NCBI RefSeq assembly: GCF_018100985.1
Contig: NZ_JAGJEI010000002.1
Span: forward strand, 62,001-126,000
Source of the DNA: Pseudoalteromonas sp. MMG007
GTDB lineage: Bacteria; Pseudomonadota; Gammaproteobacteria; Enterobacterales; Alteromonadaceae
DNA: 64,000 nucleotides
Direction: 5' to 3'
Shown here: piece after piece, positions 1 through 9,601 of the stretch
How positions within the stretch are numbered: the stretch's first letter is position 1
How the letters are laid out: the number at the start of each line of letters is the position of its first letter
The notes under the pieces: generated by a model
What the model was told of the DNA's origin: nothing
Seen by the model: only the letters and a program-made list of their open reading frames with translations
Databases searched by the model: none
Translations under genes and position numbers: made by a program

Positions 1-1237
1 AAATAATCGGCTGTTCGCAATTAGCGTGCATTGCACGAATAACTTGCTCAGTAAATAAACCAGGCTGGCCAGATACACCAATTAAAATATCAGGTGCCGC
101 ACAGTGCATAACATCTAATAGTGATGCGTATTCACCGCTGTAAGTCCATTCGCTCAAGCTTGCAGTAGGCTGCGCTAGGGCTTGTTGAAAATCACGTAAA
201 CCTTCCATACCCTCAGATACAAGACCAAATCGGTCAACCATAAATACTTGGCTACGTGCTTGTGCTTCGCTAATGCCTTCAAATACCATTTGGCTAATAA
301 TTTGCTCAGCAATACCACAACCTGCAGAACCTGCGCCAACAAAAACAACTTTTTGCTGGCTAAGCGTAGACCCTTTAACACGACATGCAGCAAGTAAAGA
401 CCCTACTGTAACAGCCGCAGTACCTTGAATGTCATCGTTAAAACTACATATTTCATTGCGGTAGCGCTTAAGTAACGGCATTGCATTTGGTTGTGCAAAA
501 TCTTCAAATTGAAGTAATACACTTGGCCAACGGCGTTTAACTGCTTTAATAAATAAATCTAAAAACTCATCGTACTCGTCTTGCGCAATACGCTTATGGC
601 GTGCGCCCATGTACATTGGGTCGTTAAGAAGTTTTTCGTTATTGGTACCTACATCTAGCATTACCGGTAACGTATAAGCTGGGCTAATGCCGCCACACGC
701 TGTGTAAAGCGATAATTTACCAATAGGAATACCCATGCCACCAATACCCTGATCGCCTAAGCCTAAAATACGCTCACCGTCAGTTACTACAATTACTTTT
801 ACTTTACCTTTAGTTGCATTACGCAAAATGTCGTCAATTTGAAAGCGGTCTTCATACGAAATAAACAAGCCTCGCGCACTACGATAAATATCTGAGAATT
901 TTTCACATGCATCGCCAACGGTTGGCGTGTAAATAATAGGCATCATTTCTTCAAGATGATCGCGCACTAATCGGTAGTACAGCGTTTCGTTATTATCTTG
1001 AATTGCACGCAGGTAAATATGCTTATTTAAGTTTTCGGTAAAGCTAGAATACTGCTGATAACAACGCTCTACTTGCTCTTCAATAGTTTCAAAGCGTGGA
1101 GGAAGTAAACCAGCAAGATTGAAATTTTCGCGTTCTTTTTTACTAAAGGCACTGCCTTTGTTTAATAGCGGCGTTTCAATTAGGCCAGGGCCAGAGTGAT
1201 GAATGTATAAGTAATTAGGATCAGTATTAGTTGTCAT
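1..1237 (-). CDS. maeA: NAD-dependent malic enzyme (3' end outside window)
   Basis: Oxidative decarboxylation of malate to pyruvate with NAD in the cytoplasm, linking the TCA cycle to pyruvate. About 412 residues are visible from an ATG at 1235-1237. The N-terminal malic domain has the family stretch [16 protein letters not shown] and later [15 protein letters not shown]. The Rossmann NAD domain starts near [11 protein letters not shown] and [10 protein letters not shown]. The reading frame is open to the left edge, so the C-terminus is missing (family length about 560). It is transcribed away from ggt, with a hairpin terminator in between. The family is clear; the NAD rather than NADP preference is inferred from resemblance to E. 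coli MaeA/SfcA. Confidence 0.95.
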   Translation of the reverse strand, partial: MTTNTDPNYLYIHHSGPGLIETPLLNKGSAFSKKERENFNLAGLLPPRFETIEEQVERCYQQYSSFTENLNKHIYLRAIQDNNETLYYRLVRDHLEEMMPIIYTPTVGDACEKFSDIYRSARGLFISYEDRFQIDDILRNATKGKVKVIVVTDGERILGLGDQGIGGMGIPIGKLSLYTACGGISPAYTLPVMLDVGTNNEKLLNDPMYMGARHKRIAQDEYDEFLDLFIKAVKRRWPSVLLQFEDFAQPNAMPLLKRYRNEICSFNDDIQGTAAVTVGSLLAACRVKGSTLSQQKVVFVGAGSAGCGIAEQIISQMVFEGISEAQARSQVFMVDRFGLVSEGMEGLRDFQQALAQPTASLSEWTYSGEYASLLDVMHCAAPDILIGVSGQPGLFTEQVIRAMHANCEQPII

Positions 1238-1337
1238 ATTTCCAGGCTTTAACGGAGTCTTAAGTTATGATCTGTCATTATCATTGTTAAAGGTTTAATT
1301 GCAATGACAATTAAGCTTGTCAGACCATTGAGAGAAA

Positions 1338-1365
1338 CACATGCAGGCCTCACTGCCTGCATGTG
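1338..1365 (-). terminator. Hairpin terminator after ggt
   Basis: Inverted repeat ACATGCAGGC / GCCTGCATGT with a 6-nt loop, followed on the minus strand by GTTTCTCTC. It lies just downstream of the ggt stop codon and upstream of the malic enzyme start. Confidence 0.7.
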
Positions 1366-1378
1366 CATTATACATAAA

Positions 1379-3154
1379 TTAAAATTTGATAGTGGCGTTT
1401 TTCTCTGTTAAATCAGATACCGCAACACCTTCACGGCGTGGGTCGGCACCGCCAAATAACGTATTATTTTTAACTTCAACCGCATGCAAACCAGAATTTA
1501 AATCAATTACACGTACATTATGACCGCGTTTTGTAAGCCCAGGTGCAATAGCTTCAAGGTCTGTGCCTTTTTCAAGACTAGTATAATCGTTACGATTAGT
1601 CGTGCGCGGCAAGTTTATAGCCTCTTGCGCAGTTAAATTCCAATCAATAACGCCTACTACCACTTGGGCAACGTAATCAATAATACGACTACCACCAGGT
1701 GAGCCTACTACCAAACGTAAGCTGCCGTCTTTATTAAATACCATTACCGGCGACATAGAGCTGCGCGGGCGTTTACCTGCTTCTACACGGTTTGCTACTA
1801 ACTTACCGTTTTTACGAGGAGAAAGTGAAAAGTCGGTAAGTTGGTTATTTAATATAAAACCATTGACCATAACTGTAGAGCCAAATGCCATTTCAATTGA
1901 ACTGGTCATTGAAACAGCATTACCTTTTGAATCAACGATAGACACATGCGAAGTCGACGGCAGCTCATACGAATCATCCATTGCGTAACTTAAATAACTA
2001 ACCGGATTACCTGCTACTGCTTTAGTATCTTGCTCGGTTATAAGTTTTGCACGAGATGCGATGTAATCTTTGTTTAAAAGCTCTTTTGTAGGCACTTGAG
2101 TAAAATCAGGATCGCCCATGTACATATTACGATCGGCAAAAGCAATACGTGATGCCTGGCTAAAGTAATGAATCGCTTTTTCGCCGTTTGGTTTAAGCGC
2201 GCTCATATCTTTGTGCTCTAATAGCCCAAGCATTTGTAGCACAGCTACACCACCGCTACTTGGCGGAGCCATTGAACATACGTTATATGCGCGGTATTCA
2301 ATACACACGGCATCGCGTTCTTTACTTTCATACTCAGCTAGGTCTTGTACGCTAAGCTTACCAGGTGCAATTTTAGAGTGCTGAACTGCATTTACCATTT
2401 GCTTGGCGTTATCGCCTTTGTAAAATGCATCAATGCCTTGTTTAGCAATGTCTTTGTATAAATCAGCAAGTGGCTGATTTTTTTTAATCGTACCTGCTTC
2501 AATCAATTTACCATTTGGATAAAAATATTCGTTGATAACTGGCATGCTAAGTACACCCGGGTTTAACTGACGCGCTAATAGGCCATGTAAACGGGGTGAT
2601 ACTTCAAAGCCTTGCTCTGCAAGCTCTATAGCGGGTTTAAAAAGTGCTTGCCAAGGTAATGTGCCATATTGCTTATGCGCATTGGCAAATGCGTGCAAAA
2701 TACCTGGTACACCAACAGAGCGACCACCAACAACGGCTTCAATCCATTTTACGGCTTTACCGTGCTTATCTAAAAACAGTGTTTCATCTGCATTGGCGGG
2801 TGCAGTTTCACGGCCATCAAAGCTGGTCAGTTTATTGTTTGCTTTGTTGTAGTACATCATAAATGTACCGCCACCAATCCCCGACGACTGTGGTTCAACA
2901 AGTGTAAGTACAAGTTGAGTAGCAATAGCAGCATCAACTGCGCTACCACCTTTAGCTAAAATTTGTTGACCCGCTTTAGACGCATATGGATTTGCTGCCG
3001 CAACCATATACTTTTCACCGGTAACCAATTGCTTTTGTGTAATGGCAGTAGTGGCTTCTGGTTCGCGTGTTTCGACTTGAGTTGGTTTGGCTATTGTTGG
3101 CAGCGTTACTGCACACAAGCCAATGGCAAATAATGAGTTAAGTTTAAAATGCAT
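1379..3154 (-). CDS. ggt: Gamma-glutamyltransferase (glutathione hydrolase), periplasmic
   Basis: Cleaves the gamma-glutamyl bond of glutathione and related compounds in the periplasm. The protein has 591 residues, normal for the family, with an N-terminal signal peptide (hydrophobic stretch about residues 7-22). The precursor self-cleaves ahead of a catalytic Thr, here Thr401 in the PSTSHVSIVDSKGNAVSMTS segment. The large-subunit signature GSAVDAAIATQLVL (70-83) and the oxyanion/substrate region RPRSSMSPV and GSPGGSRI are visible. The gene stands alone between its own terminator and the divergent rhombosortase gene. Confidence 0.96.
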   Translation of the reverse strand: MHFKLNSLFAIGLCAVTLPTIAKPTQVETREPEATTAITQKQLVTGEKYMVAAANPYASKAGQQILAKGGSAVDAAIATQLVLTLVEPQSSGIGGGTFMMYYNKANNKLTSFDGRETAPANADETLFLDKHGKAVKWIEAVVGGRSVGVPGILHAFANAHKQYGTLPWQALFKPAIELAEQGFEVSPRLHGLLARQLNPGVLSMPVINEYFYPNGKLIEAGTIKKNQPLADLYKDIAKQGIDAFYKGDNAKQMVNAVQHSKIAPGKLSVQDLAEYESKERDAVCIEYRAYNVCSMAPPSSGGVAVLQMLGLLEHKDMSALKPNGEKAIHYFSQASRIAFADRNMYMGDPDFTQVPTKELLNKDYIASRAKLITEQDTKAVAGNPVSYLSYAMDDSYELPSTSHVSIVDSKGNAVSMTSSIEMAFGSTVMVNGFILNNQLTDFSLSPRKNGKLVANRVEAGKRPRSSMSPVMVFNKDGSLRLVVGSPGGSRIIDYVAQVVVGVIDWNLTAQEAINLPRTTNRNDYTSLEKGTDLEAIAPGLTKRGHNVRVIDLNSGLHAVEVKNNTLFGGADPRREGVAVSDLTEKNATIKF

Positions 3155-3251
3155 AAAAATACTAAAAACACTTAATTACGTAGTTGTATTTGGCATCTTA
3201 AAGTTAAACGGGCACAATATGCAAAAATTTTGACTAAAAAATTACAATAAA

Positions 3252-3836
3252 ATGCTTAATTTACCTTTTCAACCTCGTTATTTATTACCGCCATTATTCT
3301 TGATGCTTTTTAGTACCATTTTTGCTGCATTTGATTTAAATAATTTACTTGAATTTAACCGAAGCCTTGTCGAACAAGGTGAGTTATGGCGAATTTTTAC
3401 CAGTCAGTTTGTACATGCTAATTGGGCTCATTTAGGCTTAAATTGCAGTGGTATACTTCTTATTTGGCTACTTCACGGCGAATACTCCACACCATTACGG
3501 TATACCACTAATATCTGCTTACTGGCTCTTTGGTGTGGACTCGGTGTTTATTGGTTTTGTCCAAGCATTCATATTTATACTGGGCTCAGCGCCCTACTTC
3601 ATGGTGTAATTATTTGGGGCGCAATTAAAGATGTCACGTTAGGGCTTAAGTCGGGTTATTTGTTGTTTGTAGGTGTATGGATAAAAATAGCGTTTGAGCA
3701 ATTTAGTGGCCCAAATGCCGACATAGGTAAGTTAATAAACTCAACTGTTGCAATAGATGCGCATTTAATTGGTGCTGTAGGCGGCACATTGCTTGGCATA
3801 CCTTTAGCGATTAAATACTTAAAAAATTGCGATTAA
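3252..3836 (+). CDS. rrtA: Rhombosortase (rhomboid-family GlyGly-CTERM protease)
   Basis: Small intramembrane serine protease of the rhomboid family, 194 residues, with about five to six hydrophobic segments. The catalytic dyad is visible as Ser113 in GLSALLHG and His171 in DAHLIGAVGG. The HANWAHLGLN segment (55-64) matches the conserved rhomboid HxxxxHxxxN region. In this subfamily the enzyme is known to cleave the C-terminal GlyGly-CTERM sorting tail of surface and secreted proteins. No gene in this window ends in such a tail, so the targets lie elsewhere. Confidence 0.85.
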   Translation: MLNLPFQPRYLLPPLFLMLFSTIFAAFDLNNLLEFNRSLVEQGELWRIFTSQFVHANWAHLGLNCSGILLIWLLHGEYSTPLRYTTNICLLALWCGLGVYWFCPSIHIYTGLSALLHGVIIWGAIKDVTLGLKSGYLLFVGVWIKIAFEQFSGPNADIGKLINSTVAIDAHLIGAVGGTLLGIPLAIKYLKNCD

Positions 3837-3852
3837 GCTTTTAAATATTAAT

Positions 3853-3884
3853 AAAAACGCCGCGTTAACTAACGCGGCGTTTTT
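3853..3884. terminator. Bidirectional terminator between rhombosortase and S9 peptidase genes
   Basis: 14-bp perfect inverted repeat (AAAAACGCCGCGTT / AACGCGGCGTTTTT) around a 4-nt loop. It has a T-run on both strands and sits between two converging genes. Confidence 0.92.
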
Positions 3885-3914
3885 ATTTTTATACTTTAAT
3901 TTAAAAATTTAAGA

Positions 3915-6419
3915 TTAAAGCGTTTCTTTAAATAGCTTATGAATGCGGCGGTATTCATCTAACCAGCTAGAAGGCTGCACAAAGCCATGCGGTTCCACTG
4001 GGAAAATTGCCGTTTCAAAGTTTTGTTTTTTAAGCTCAATTAAACGCTGTACTAAACGCACTGAGTCTTGAAAAAATACGTTATCGTCAACCATTGGGGC
4101 ATTAATCAACAAGCGTTTATTTAATCCCTCAGCGTAGTAAATTGGTGAGCTTCGCTCGTAAGCGATAGGGTCTACATCCGGGTGATTCAAAATATTCGCT
4201 GTGTAACCTGTGTTGTAATGTGCCCAATCGGTAACTGGGCGAAGCGCCGCACCCGATTGAAACAACTCAGGTGCTGTAAACAATGCCATAAAGGTCATAA
4301 AGCCACCGTATGAGCCACCATATGTACCTACCGCTTTAGTATCAACGTTCGCATTTTGTGCCATCCATTTTACACCATCAGCTAAATCTTGTGTTTCAGG
4401 CGTGCCCATTTGACGATAAATAGCTGTTCGCCAATCGCGTCCATATCCTTTTGAAGCACGGTAATCCATGTCCATTACTATATAGCCTTCATCAGCAAGT
4501 AATGAATGAAACATAAATTCACGAAAGTACACCGAAAAACCCATATGAGAGTTTTGTAAGTAACCAGCACCGTGATTAAAGATGACTGCTTTACGTGTTT
4601 TACCTGTCTCCCCTTCTACGTAATCACTTGGGTAATACACTTTTGCATAAATAGGTTGATCCGTATGGCTCGATGGCACAGCAACAATTTTAGGTGCTGT
4701 GAGCTTTTTAGCTAAAAACTCATCAGAAACTGTATGTGTTAACTGCGTAGCAGTAGTATTTGCCTTAGCATCAGCAACGTAAACTTCTGCTGGCATCATT
4801 ATAGTAGAGTGATTAAGAAGTAACTTGCTTTCATCTGGGCTTAGCGTGTAATCAGTCATACCGTTTAAATCGGTAACTTGCTCATTAGTACCCGTTTGCG
4901 GATCAACACGATAAATTTCATAAAGGCCTGGATGTTCAATATTTGCTTTATAGTAAATTGCGCTGTTGTCACTTGTTAGCGTTAAGTTTGATACTTCAAA
5001 TTTACCTTGTGTTAGCGCGGTTGCTTTACCATTTATTGGCTTTTTATAAAGCTGGCTGTAGCCAGATTCTTCTGAAAGGTAATAAAGCGTATTTGAATCA
5101 TGTAGCCAACCAAAATTGTTAAACGCATACGCAATCCACGCGTCATCATGCAAGCGGTGTTGCGATACAAGTTTATTACTTTCAAAGTCTACCGTTGCTA
5201 TCCAGCGGTCTTTGTTATCCCACGCTTCAAGCATAATGGCGACTTGTGAACCATCATCGTTCCACACTATTGGACTTTGCTCAAAACCCCAGTCCATAAT
5301 TAAATTAATACCACGTGGTGTTTTTTCAGATTTATATGTTTTGCCATCACGTGCATAGTTTTCTTTTTTAACTTTTGCTAAAACGTCTTCATCAAAACCC
5401 GGTAACGTGTCAAAGCTAAGTGTTTTTTGCGTTTTATCAGCTAAGTTAATGTAAACAAGCTCTGAGGTTTGCTCTTTTGCATCAGCCACACGGCGGCGTG
5501 CTTTTTTAGGCTCTATTGTCGCATCATTTGTAATGTAGTTAGGCATAATATCGCCTTCACCACGCCATGATTGCTGCTTTTGAACAACCACTATTAACGC
5601 ATCACCATTTGGCGAAAGCTGAACTTCTTTAACGGTATTGCCATCGCCAAGGTAGTAACTTGTATTTGCAATAGAGCTATTTTGATCGTTAATTTGCTCG
5701 TTGCGAGTTTGCTTATCTTGCTTATTTTTTTGTTGTAGTGCTACAAACTCAATAAGCTTGTGCTGTTCTTTAGCTATGTAACTACTTGGTTCTTGTAGCC
5801 CTTTTGGTTCATCGGCTAATTTTAAATTAGCAATCTCTGTTGTTATGCCTGTTTTTAAATCAACCTTAAAAAACACATTACCTTGGCGGTAAACTAAATC
5901 ACCATTATTTAAAAACTGTGGTTTAGATTCGCTAGCTGACGTGGCGGTAATTTGTTTAAGTTCACCCGTTTTTAGATTTTTTACAAATACATTGCCTTTA
6001 AAAGTGTATGCAGCGAGAGTTTTATTTTTTGAATAAACAGCTTTTGATGACCCAATCGTATGCAATTTATCAAGCGCAATTTGCTGCGCTGTTTGACTTG
6101 TAATTGATTGGCTATATAGATCGCGAAGCGTGCTACCTTGCTGTTTTTGAGCATAAATAATAGTTGAAGAATCTAAACCCCAATAGGCATTTTCAGGCTT
6201 GTTACCCATCCAATCAGGATCGGCCATTGCTTGTTCAAGCGTGATATTTTGCGAGCCTACATCGGCTGGTGTATTTACAACCGCAGCAACTTTAGTTGCT
6301 GGTAAAGCGCCTTGCTGTGAAGAGGAAGTATTAGCGGTAGCACTACAACCTGCAAGCATAACACTTGAGGCGACGGCCAATGCCACTAACGTTTTTGATG
6401 AAGAAAAATTAAAAATCAT
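3915..6419 (-). CDS. S9 (prolyl oligopeptidase) family peptidase, lipoprotein
   Basis: Serine peptidase of the dipeptidyl-peptidase IV/acylaminoacyl-peptidase group, 834 residues. The N-terminus has a lipobox (VMLAGC, Cys about 25), so it is likely membrane-anchored in the periplasm. A beta-propeller with WD40-like PD repeats spans about residues 60-560. The C-terminal alpha/beta-hydrolase domain shows the nucleophile motif GGSYGGF with Ser703, Asp778 or 779 in PMVDDN, and His811 in VEPHGF. It probably removes N-terminal dipeptides during peptide scavenging. The EEP nuclease gene lies 104 bp upstream on the same strand. Confidence 0.9.
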   Translation of the reverse strand: MIFNFSSSKTLVALAVASSVMLAGCSATANTSSSQQGALPATKVAAVVNTPADVGSQNITLEQAMADPDWMGNKPENAYWGLDSSTIIYAQKQQGSTLRDLYSQSITSQTAQQIALDKLHTIGSSKAVYSKNKTLAAYTFKGNVFVKNLKTGELKQITATSASESKPQFLNNGDLVYRQGNVFFKVDLKTGITTEIANLKLADEPKGLQEPSSYIAKEQHKLIEFVALQQKNKQDKQTRNEQINDQNSSIANTSYYLGDGNTVKEVQLSPNGDALIVVVQKQQSWRGEGDIMPNYITNDATIEPKKARRRVADAKEQTSELVYINLADKTQKTLSFDTLPGFDEDVLAKVKKENYARDGKTYKSEKTPRGINLIMDWGFEQSPIVWNDDGSQVAIMLEAWDNKDRWIATVDFESNKLVSQHRLHDDAWIAYAFNNFGWLHDSNTLYYLSEESGYSQLYKKPINGKATALTQGKFEVSNLTLTSDNSAIYYKANIEHPGLYEIYRVDPQTGTNEQVTDLNGMTDYTLSPDESKLLLNHSTIMMPAEVYVADAKANTTATQLTHTVSDEFLAKKLTAPKIVAVPSSHTDQPIYAKVYYPSDYVEGETGKTRKAVIFNHGAGYLQNSHMGFSVYFREFMFHSLLADEGYIVMDMDYRASKGYGRDWRTAIYRQMGTPETQDLADGVKWMAQNANVDTKAVGTYGGSYGGFMTFMALFTAPELFQSGAALRPVTDWAHYNTGYTANILNHPDVDPIAYERSSPIYYAEGLNKRLLINAPMVDDNVFFQDSVRLVQRLIELKKQNFETAIFPVEPHGFVQPSSWLDEYRRIHKLFKETL

Positions 6420-6523
6420 AGTGCTTCTATACGGTTATTATAATTAATCCATATTTAAGCAGAAGCACATAAGTTATTGCAATTTTTTAAGATAAACAGC
6501 TATTTAATAGGGTAAAGCTCCGT

Positions 6524-7687
6524 TTACTCTACAATTAAGTCTAGCCAAACCAAACGATGATCGCTTGATGCGTTTCTATCTTTAATTAAACGGTACTCAT
6601 TACTTGATTTAGTGGGCCAAAAAACACCGCCACTTTTTACTTTAAACCCATACTGTGAAGGCAATACGTAATCAACACGTGCTTGCCAGTTAGCCGTGTA
6701 ATTTTGCGCTTCTTTTGCATTATATTGCTCTTTTGCCCCTGCACTGTGCGGCACAAAGCTTGCGTTGATAAGTGCGTTTTTTAGTATTTGATCCGTTGTA
6801 TTTGTACGCGCTTTATCACCCTCGGGCGCTGCGTTTAAATCACCTAAAATTACAAAGCGAGAATTTGCTTTTAATCCGCCTTTTTGACCTTTATCGTCGT
6901 AAATATATGCTTTATTGCTAACGTAATCGGCAATTAGCCTTACTTCATCGTGATTACGCTTACCATTTCGGTCCTCGTCACCATCAAATACAGGTGGTGT
7001 GGGATGTGAAGCCAATACGTGCACCGTTTTATCATTAACTTTAACGGGTAAATCCCAAAACGACTTTGAACTTAACCTAAGTGCTTGCCACTCGTTTTTG
7101 TTATACCAGTTCTCACCTGTTTTAGGATCTGTTGGCATTTGAGCGTTTGGCATATCTTTGTATTTAAATTTTTGAAGCGTTCTTACTTTTTCAAAGTCGA
7201 TTGGGTATTTAGATAAAATAGCCATACCATAGTGACCTTCAAAAAAGCCAAAGCCTTGCGCATCACCCATTATGCCAGTACTTTTACCGTCGTTATCTAA
7301 GTCAAAATTAGTGGCTAAACCTGTATTTACGGGGGCTATGAAACTGTATGGGAAATCAATAGCTTGTTGATTATTTTGACTAACGTTTAAGTAATGTTTT
7401 TTAAAATACTCGATGCCCTGCTCTTTAGGTATGTAATCAAATTCGTTTAGTAAGATAATGTCTGGGCGTACACGCTGAATAATTTCAGCAATGTTTTTAA
7501 TCTGCTGGTGGTTGGCATTAAGCGCGTTAACTAATGCATTACTTTTAATTTGCTCACCTTTTGGCGTGTGATTAGTTGCATCCATACTTACATTAAAGGT
7601 AGCAACGCGTAAGCTCTCACTTGCTAATGCGTTTAAGCTAAATGAAGCGGCGATAACAAGCGCGCCATAAATTGTTTTTAGTTTCAT
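6524..7687 (-). CDS. Endonuclease/exonuclease/phosphatase family protein, secreted
   Basis: Protein of 387 residues with a cleavable signal peptide (hydrophobic 6-20, ending LNALA-S). It has the EEP fold hallmarks: RVATFNVSMD at the start of the domain, IILLNEFD (metal-binding Glu), GDLNAAP, and the C-terminal SDHRLVWLDL (catalytic Asp-His pair). Members are metal-dependent phosphoesterases acting on nucleic acids or phospholipids. The substrate here is unknown; an extracellular nuclease used for phosphate or nucleotide scavenging is plausible. Confidence 0.82.
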   Translation of the reverse strand: MKLKTIYGALVIAASFSLNALASESLRVATFNVSMDATNHTPKGEQIKSNALVNALNANHQQIKNIAEIIQRVRPDIILLNEFDYIPKEQGIEYFKKHYLNVSQNNQQAIDFPYSFIAPVNTGLATNFDLDNDGKSTGIMGDAQGFGFFEGHYGMAILSKYPIDFEKVRTLQKFKYKDMPNAQMPTDPKTGENWYNKNEWQALRLSSKSFWDLPVKVNDKTVHVLASHPTPPVFDGDEDRNGKRNHDEVRLIADYVSNKAYIYDDKGQKGGLKANSRFVILGDLNAAPEGDKARTNTTDQILKNALINASFVPHSAGAKEQYNAKEAQNYTANWQARVDYVLPSQYGFKVKSGGVFWPTKSSNEYRLIKDRNASSDHRLVWLDLIVE

Positions 7688-7760
7688 TATTTTACTTCAC
7701 AAAATTGAAAAATAGACTTTAACAGTATTACATATTTAAAGCCTTTTTTTATGACAAAAA

Positions 7761-7786
7761 AATACCGGCTAAAGCCGGTATTTATA
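7761..7786. terminator. Hairpin terminator after purK
   Basis: AATACCGGCT / AGCCGGTATT inverted repeat with a short loop, flanked by A- and T-rich tracts. It lies between the purK stop codon and the EEP gene start. Confidence 0.7.
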
Positions 7787-7803
7787 TAATAAATTTAAGC
7801 AAG

Positions 7804-8955
7804 TTATGAGCTAAGCACTAAATTTGCAGCTGCTTTTAAAATACCTGGATAGTCTTGCTCAGGTAGGCACTCTGTCAGTTCGCCAAGTTTGTCTGCAAGC
7901 TCACTTATATTAACCGCCGATACATTAATATGACCCATTTTGCGACCCGGTTTTGCTGTTTTACCATACCAGTGGCTCGTTACATCAACCGTTTTAAGTA
8001 CATCACTTGGAATACTTGGTTGACCTAACACATTGATCATCGCGGTAATGTGTTTAAGCTCAGTATTACCAAGCGGCAGGCCTGCAACAGCACGCATATG
8101 GTTTTCAAACTGCGAACAGTGACAACCTTGTTGCGTCCAATGCCCTGAGTTATGTACTCGCGGCGCAATTTCATTAACTAATAAAGTGCCTTGCACATCA
8201 AAAAACTCAATGGCCAACACGCCTACATAATTTAGCTCATTCGCTATTTTAGTAAACGCGTCTTCGGCTTGTTGCTCAACCTGATGATTATTTTTACCCG
8301 CAATAGAAAGCGTTAACACACCATTAGTGTGCTCGTTTTCAGTTAGCGGATAAATAGCAACATTACCGTGCTTATCTCGCGCACCAATAATAGATACTTC
8401 ACGGTCAAAAGGGATCATTTTTTCAGCAATAATAGTATGCGGCGCATCGTCTGTACCTGACGCTATAAAATCAGCCATTTGTGACCAAATTTCATCTATT
8501 TGATCATCTGATTTTAATCGCCATTGCCCTTTACCGTCATAGCCTGCTTGGCATGTTTTAATAACCAGTGGCTTACCTAAATCTTTAACGGCAAGTTCTA
8601 AATGCGCTTTTTCGGTAATTAGCTGATATGGCGCACAAGTGACATTAGTTTTATCTAGTAATGCTTTTTCTAAAGCACGGTCACCACCGGTTTTAATAGC
8701 GGCTTTTCCTGGGTAAAACTTATTACTGTTACAGCAAAGTGTTAATACATCATCAGGAATGTGCTCAAATTCAGCGGTAATTGCATCAGCTGATTCAATA
8801 GCTTGCTCAAGCGTGGTTGAATACACTTCGCCTGTTAACGGGTGAACAATTTCTTGGCTACAAACATCGTAAGCAACCACATTTAAATTAAGTGGTGCAC
8901 CCGCTAAACTCATCATACGTGCAAGCTGGCCTGCACCTAAAATTAAAATAGTCAT
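7804..8955 (-). CDS. purK: N5-carboxyaminoimidazole ribonucleotide synthase
   Basis: ATP-grasp enzyme of de novo purine synthesis. It carboxylates AIR to N5-CAIR using ATP and bicarbonate. The length is 383 residues, a little longer than E. coli PurK. Visible hallmarks are the N-terminal TILILGAGQLARM, the ATP-grasp glycine loop CQAGYDGKGQW, and the metal-binding LLVNEIAPRVHNSGHWT. The start lies 2 bp after the purE stop, so the two genes are co-transcribed as purEK. Confidence 0.97.
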   Translation of the reverse strand: MTILILGAGQLARMMSLAGAPLNLNVVAYDVCSQEIVHPLTGEVYSTTLEQAIESADAITAEFEHIPDDVLTLCCNSNKFYPGKAAIKTGGDRALEKALLDKTNVTCAPYQLITEKAHLELAVKDLGKPLVIKTCQAGYDGKGQWRLKSDDQIDEIWSQMADFIASGTDDAPHTIIAEKMIPFDREVSIIGARDKHGNVAIYPLTENEHTNGVLTLSIAGKNNHQVEQQAEDAFTKIANELNYVGVLAIEFFDVQGTLLVNEIAPRVHNSGHWTQQGCHCSQFENHMRAVAGLPLGNTELKHITAMINVLGQPSIPSDVLKTVDVTSHWYGKTAKPGRKMGHINVSAVNISELADKLGELTECLPEQDYPGILKAAANLVLSS

Positions 8956-8957
8956 TG

Positions 8958-9440
8958 TTACTCTGCAGGGTTTGGGTTAGCTAAAATTGTGTCGGTTTGT
9001 TCTTTACGAAACGCTTCAATTTTTGCAAAAATTTCTGGGTTTTGGCACCCTAAAATTTGTGCCGCTAATAAACCAGCATTTGCAGCGCCCGGCTCACCAA
9101 TAGCTAATGTGCCTACTGCTACACCTTTTGGCATTTGGCAAATAGATAAAAGTGAATCAACACCATTTAACGCTTTTGATTTTACTGGCACGCCTAATAC
9201 AGGTAATGAGGTAAATGCTGCTGCCATACCCGGTAAATGTGCTGCACCGCCAGCGCCTGCAATAATTACTTTAATGCCTCTGTCGGCTGCTGAGCTTGCA
9301 TAATCTGCAAGTAATTGAGGAGTTCTGTGGGCTGATACCACTTTGGTTTCGTACTCAATGCCAAATTTTTCTAGCATAAGTGCTGCGTGTTCCATGGTTG
9401 GCCAATCTGATTTAGAACCCATAATAATGCCAACAGTCAT
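8958..9440 (-). CDS. purE: 5-(carboxyamino)imidazole ribonucleotide mutase
   Basis: Class I PurE, 160 residues, converts N5-CAIR to CAIR, the step after PurK. The active-site segments are visible: [13 protein letters not shown] at the N-terminus, [19 protein letters not shown], and PVLGVPV. It is the first gene of the purEK operon. A ribosome-binding site GAGGAG precedes the ATG. A TATAAT-like -10 (minus strand, 9500-9505) and a small GTCCG-type hairpin lie in the leader. No convincing PurR site was recognised. Confidence 0.97.
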   Translation of the reverse strand: MTVGIIMGSKSDWPTMEHAALMLEKFGIEYETKVVSAHRTPQLLADYASSAADRGIKVIIAGAGGAAHLPGMAAAFTSLPVLGVPVKSKALNGVDSLLSICQMPKGVAVGTLAIGEPGAANAGLLAAQILGCQNPEIFAKIEAFRKEQTDTILANPNPAE

Positions 9441-9550
9441 AAATACTCCTCAGTAATGTATTTTCAAAATAGCGGACTTATGTCCGGTTTTAGGCGGGTA
9501 TTATACCCAAAGCCACATTAATTGCGACTAATACAAAGTGCCAAAAACAA

Positions 9551-9578
9551 AAAAAGCCATGTTTTAAACATGGCTTTT
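9551..9578 (-). terminator. Terminator after ybiT
   Basis: AAAAAGCCATGTTT / AAACATGGCTTTTT perfect inverted repeat with T-runs on both strands, directly downstream of the ybiT stop codon. Confidence 0.9.
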
Positions 9579-9601
9579 TAAAGTTTAGGAGTTAAAAGAG
9601 C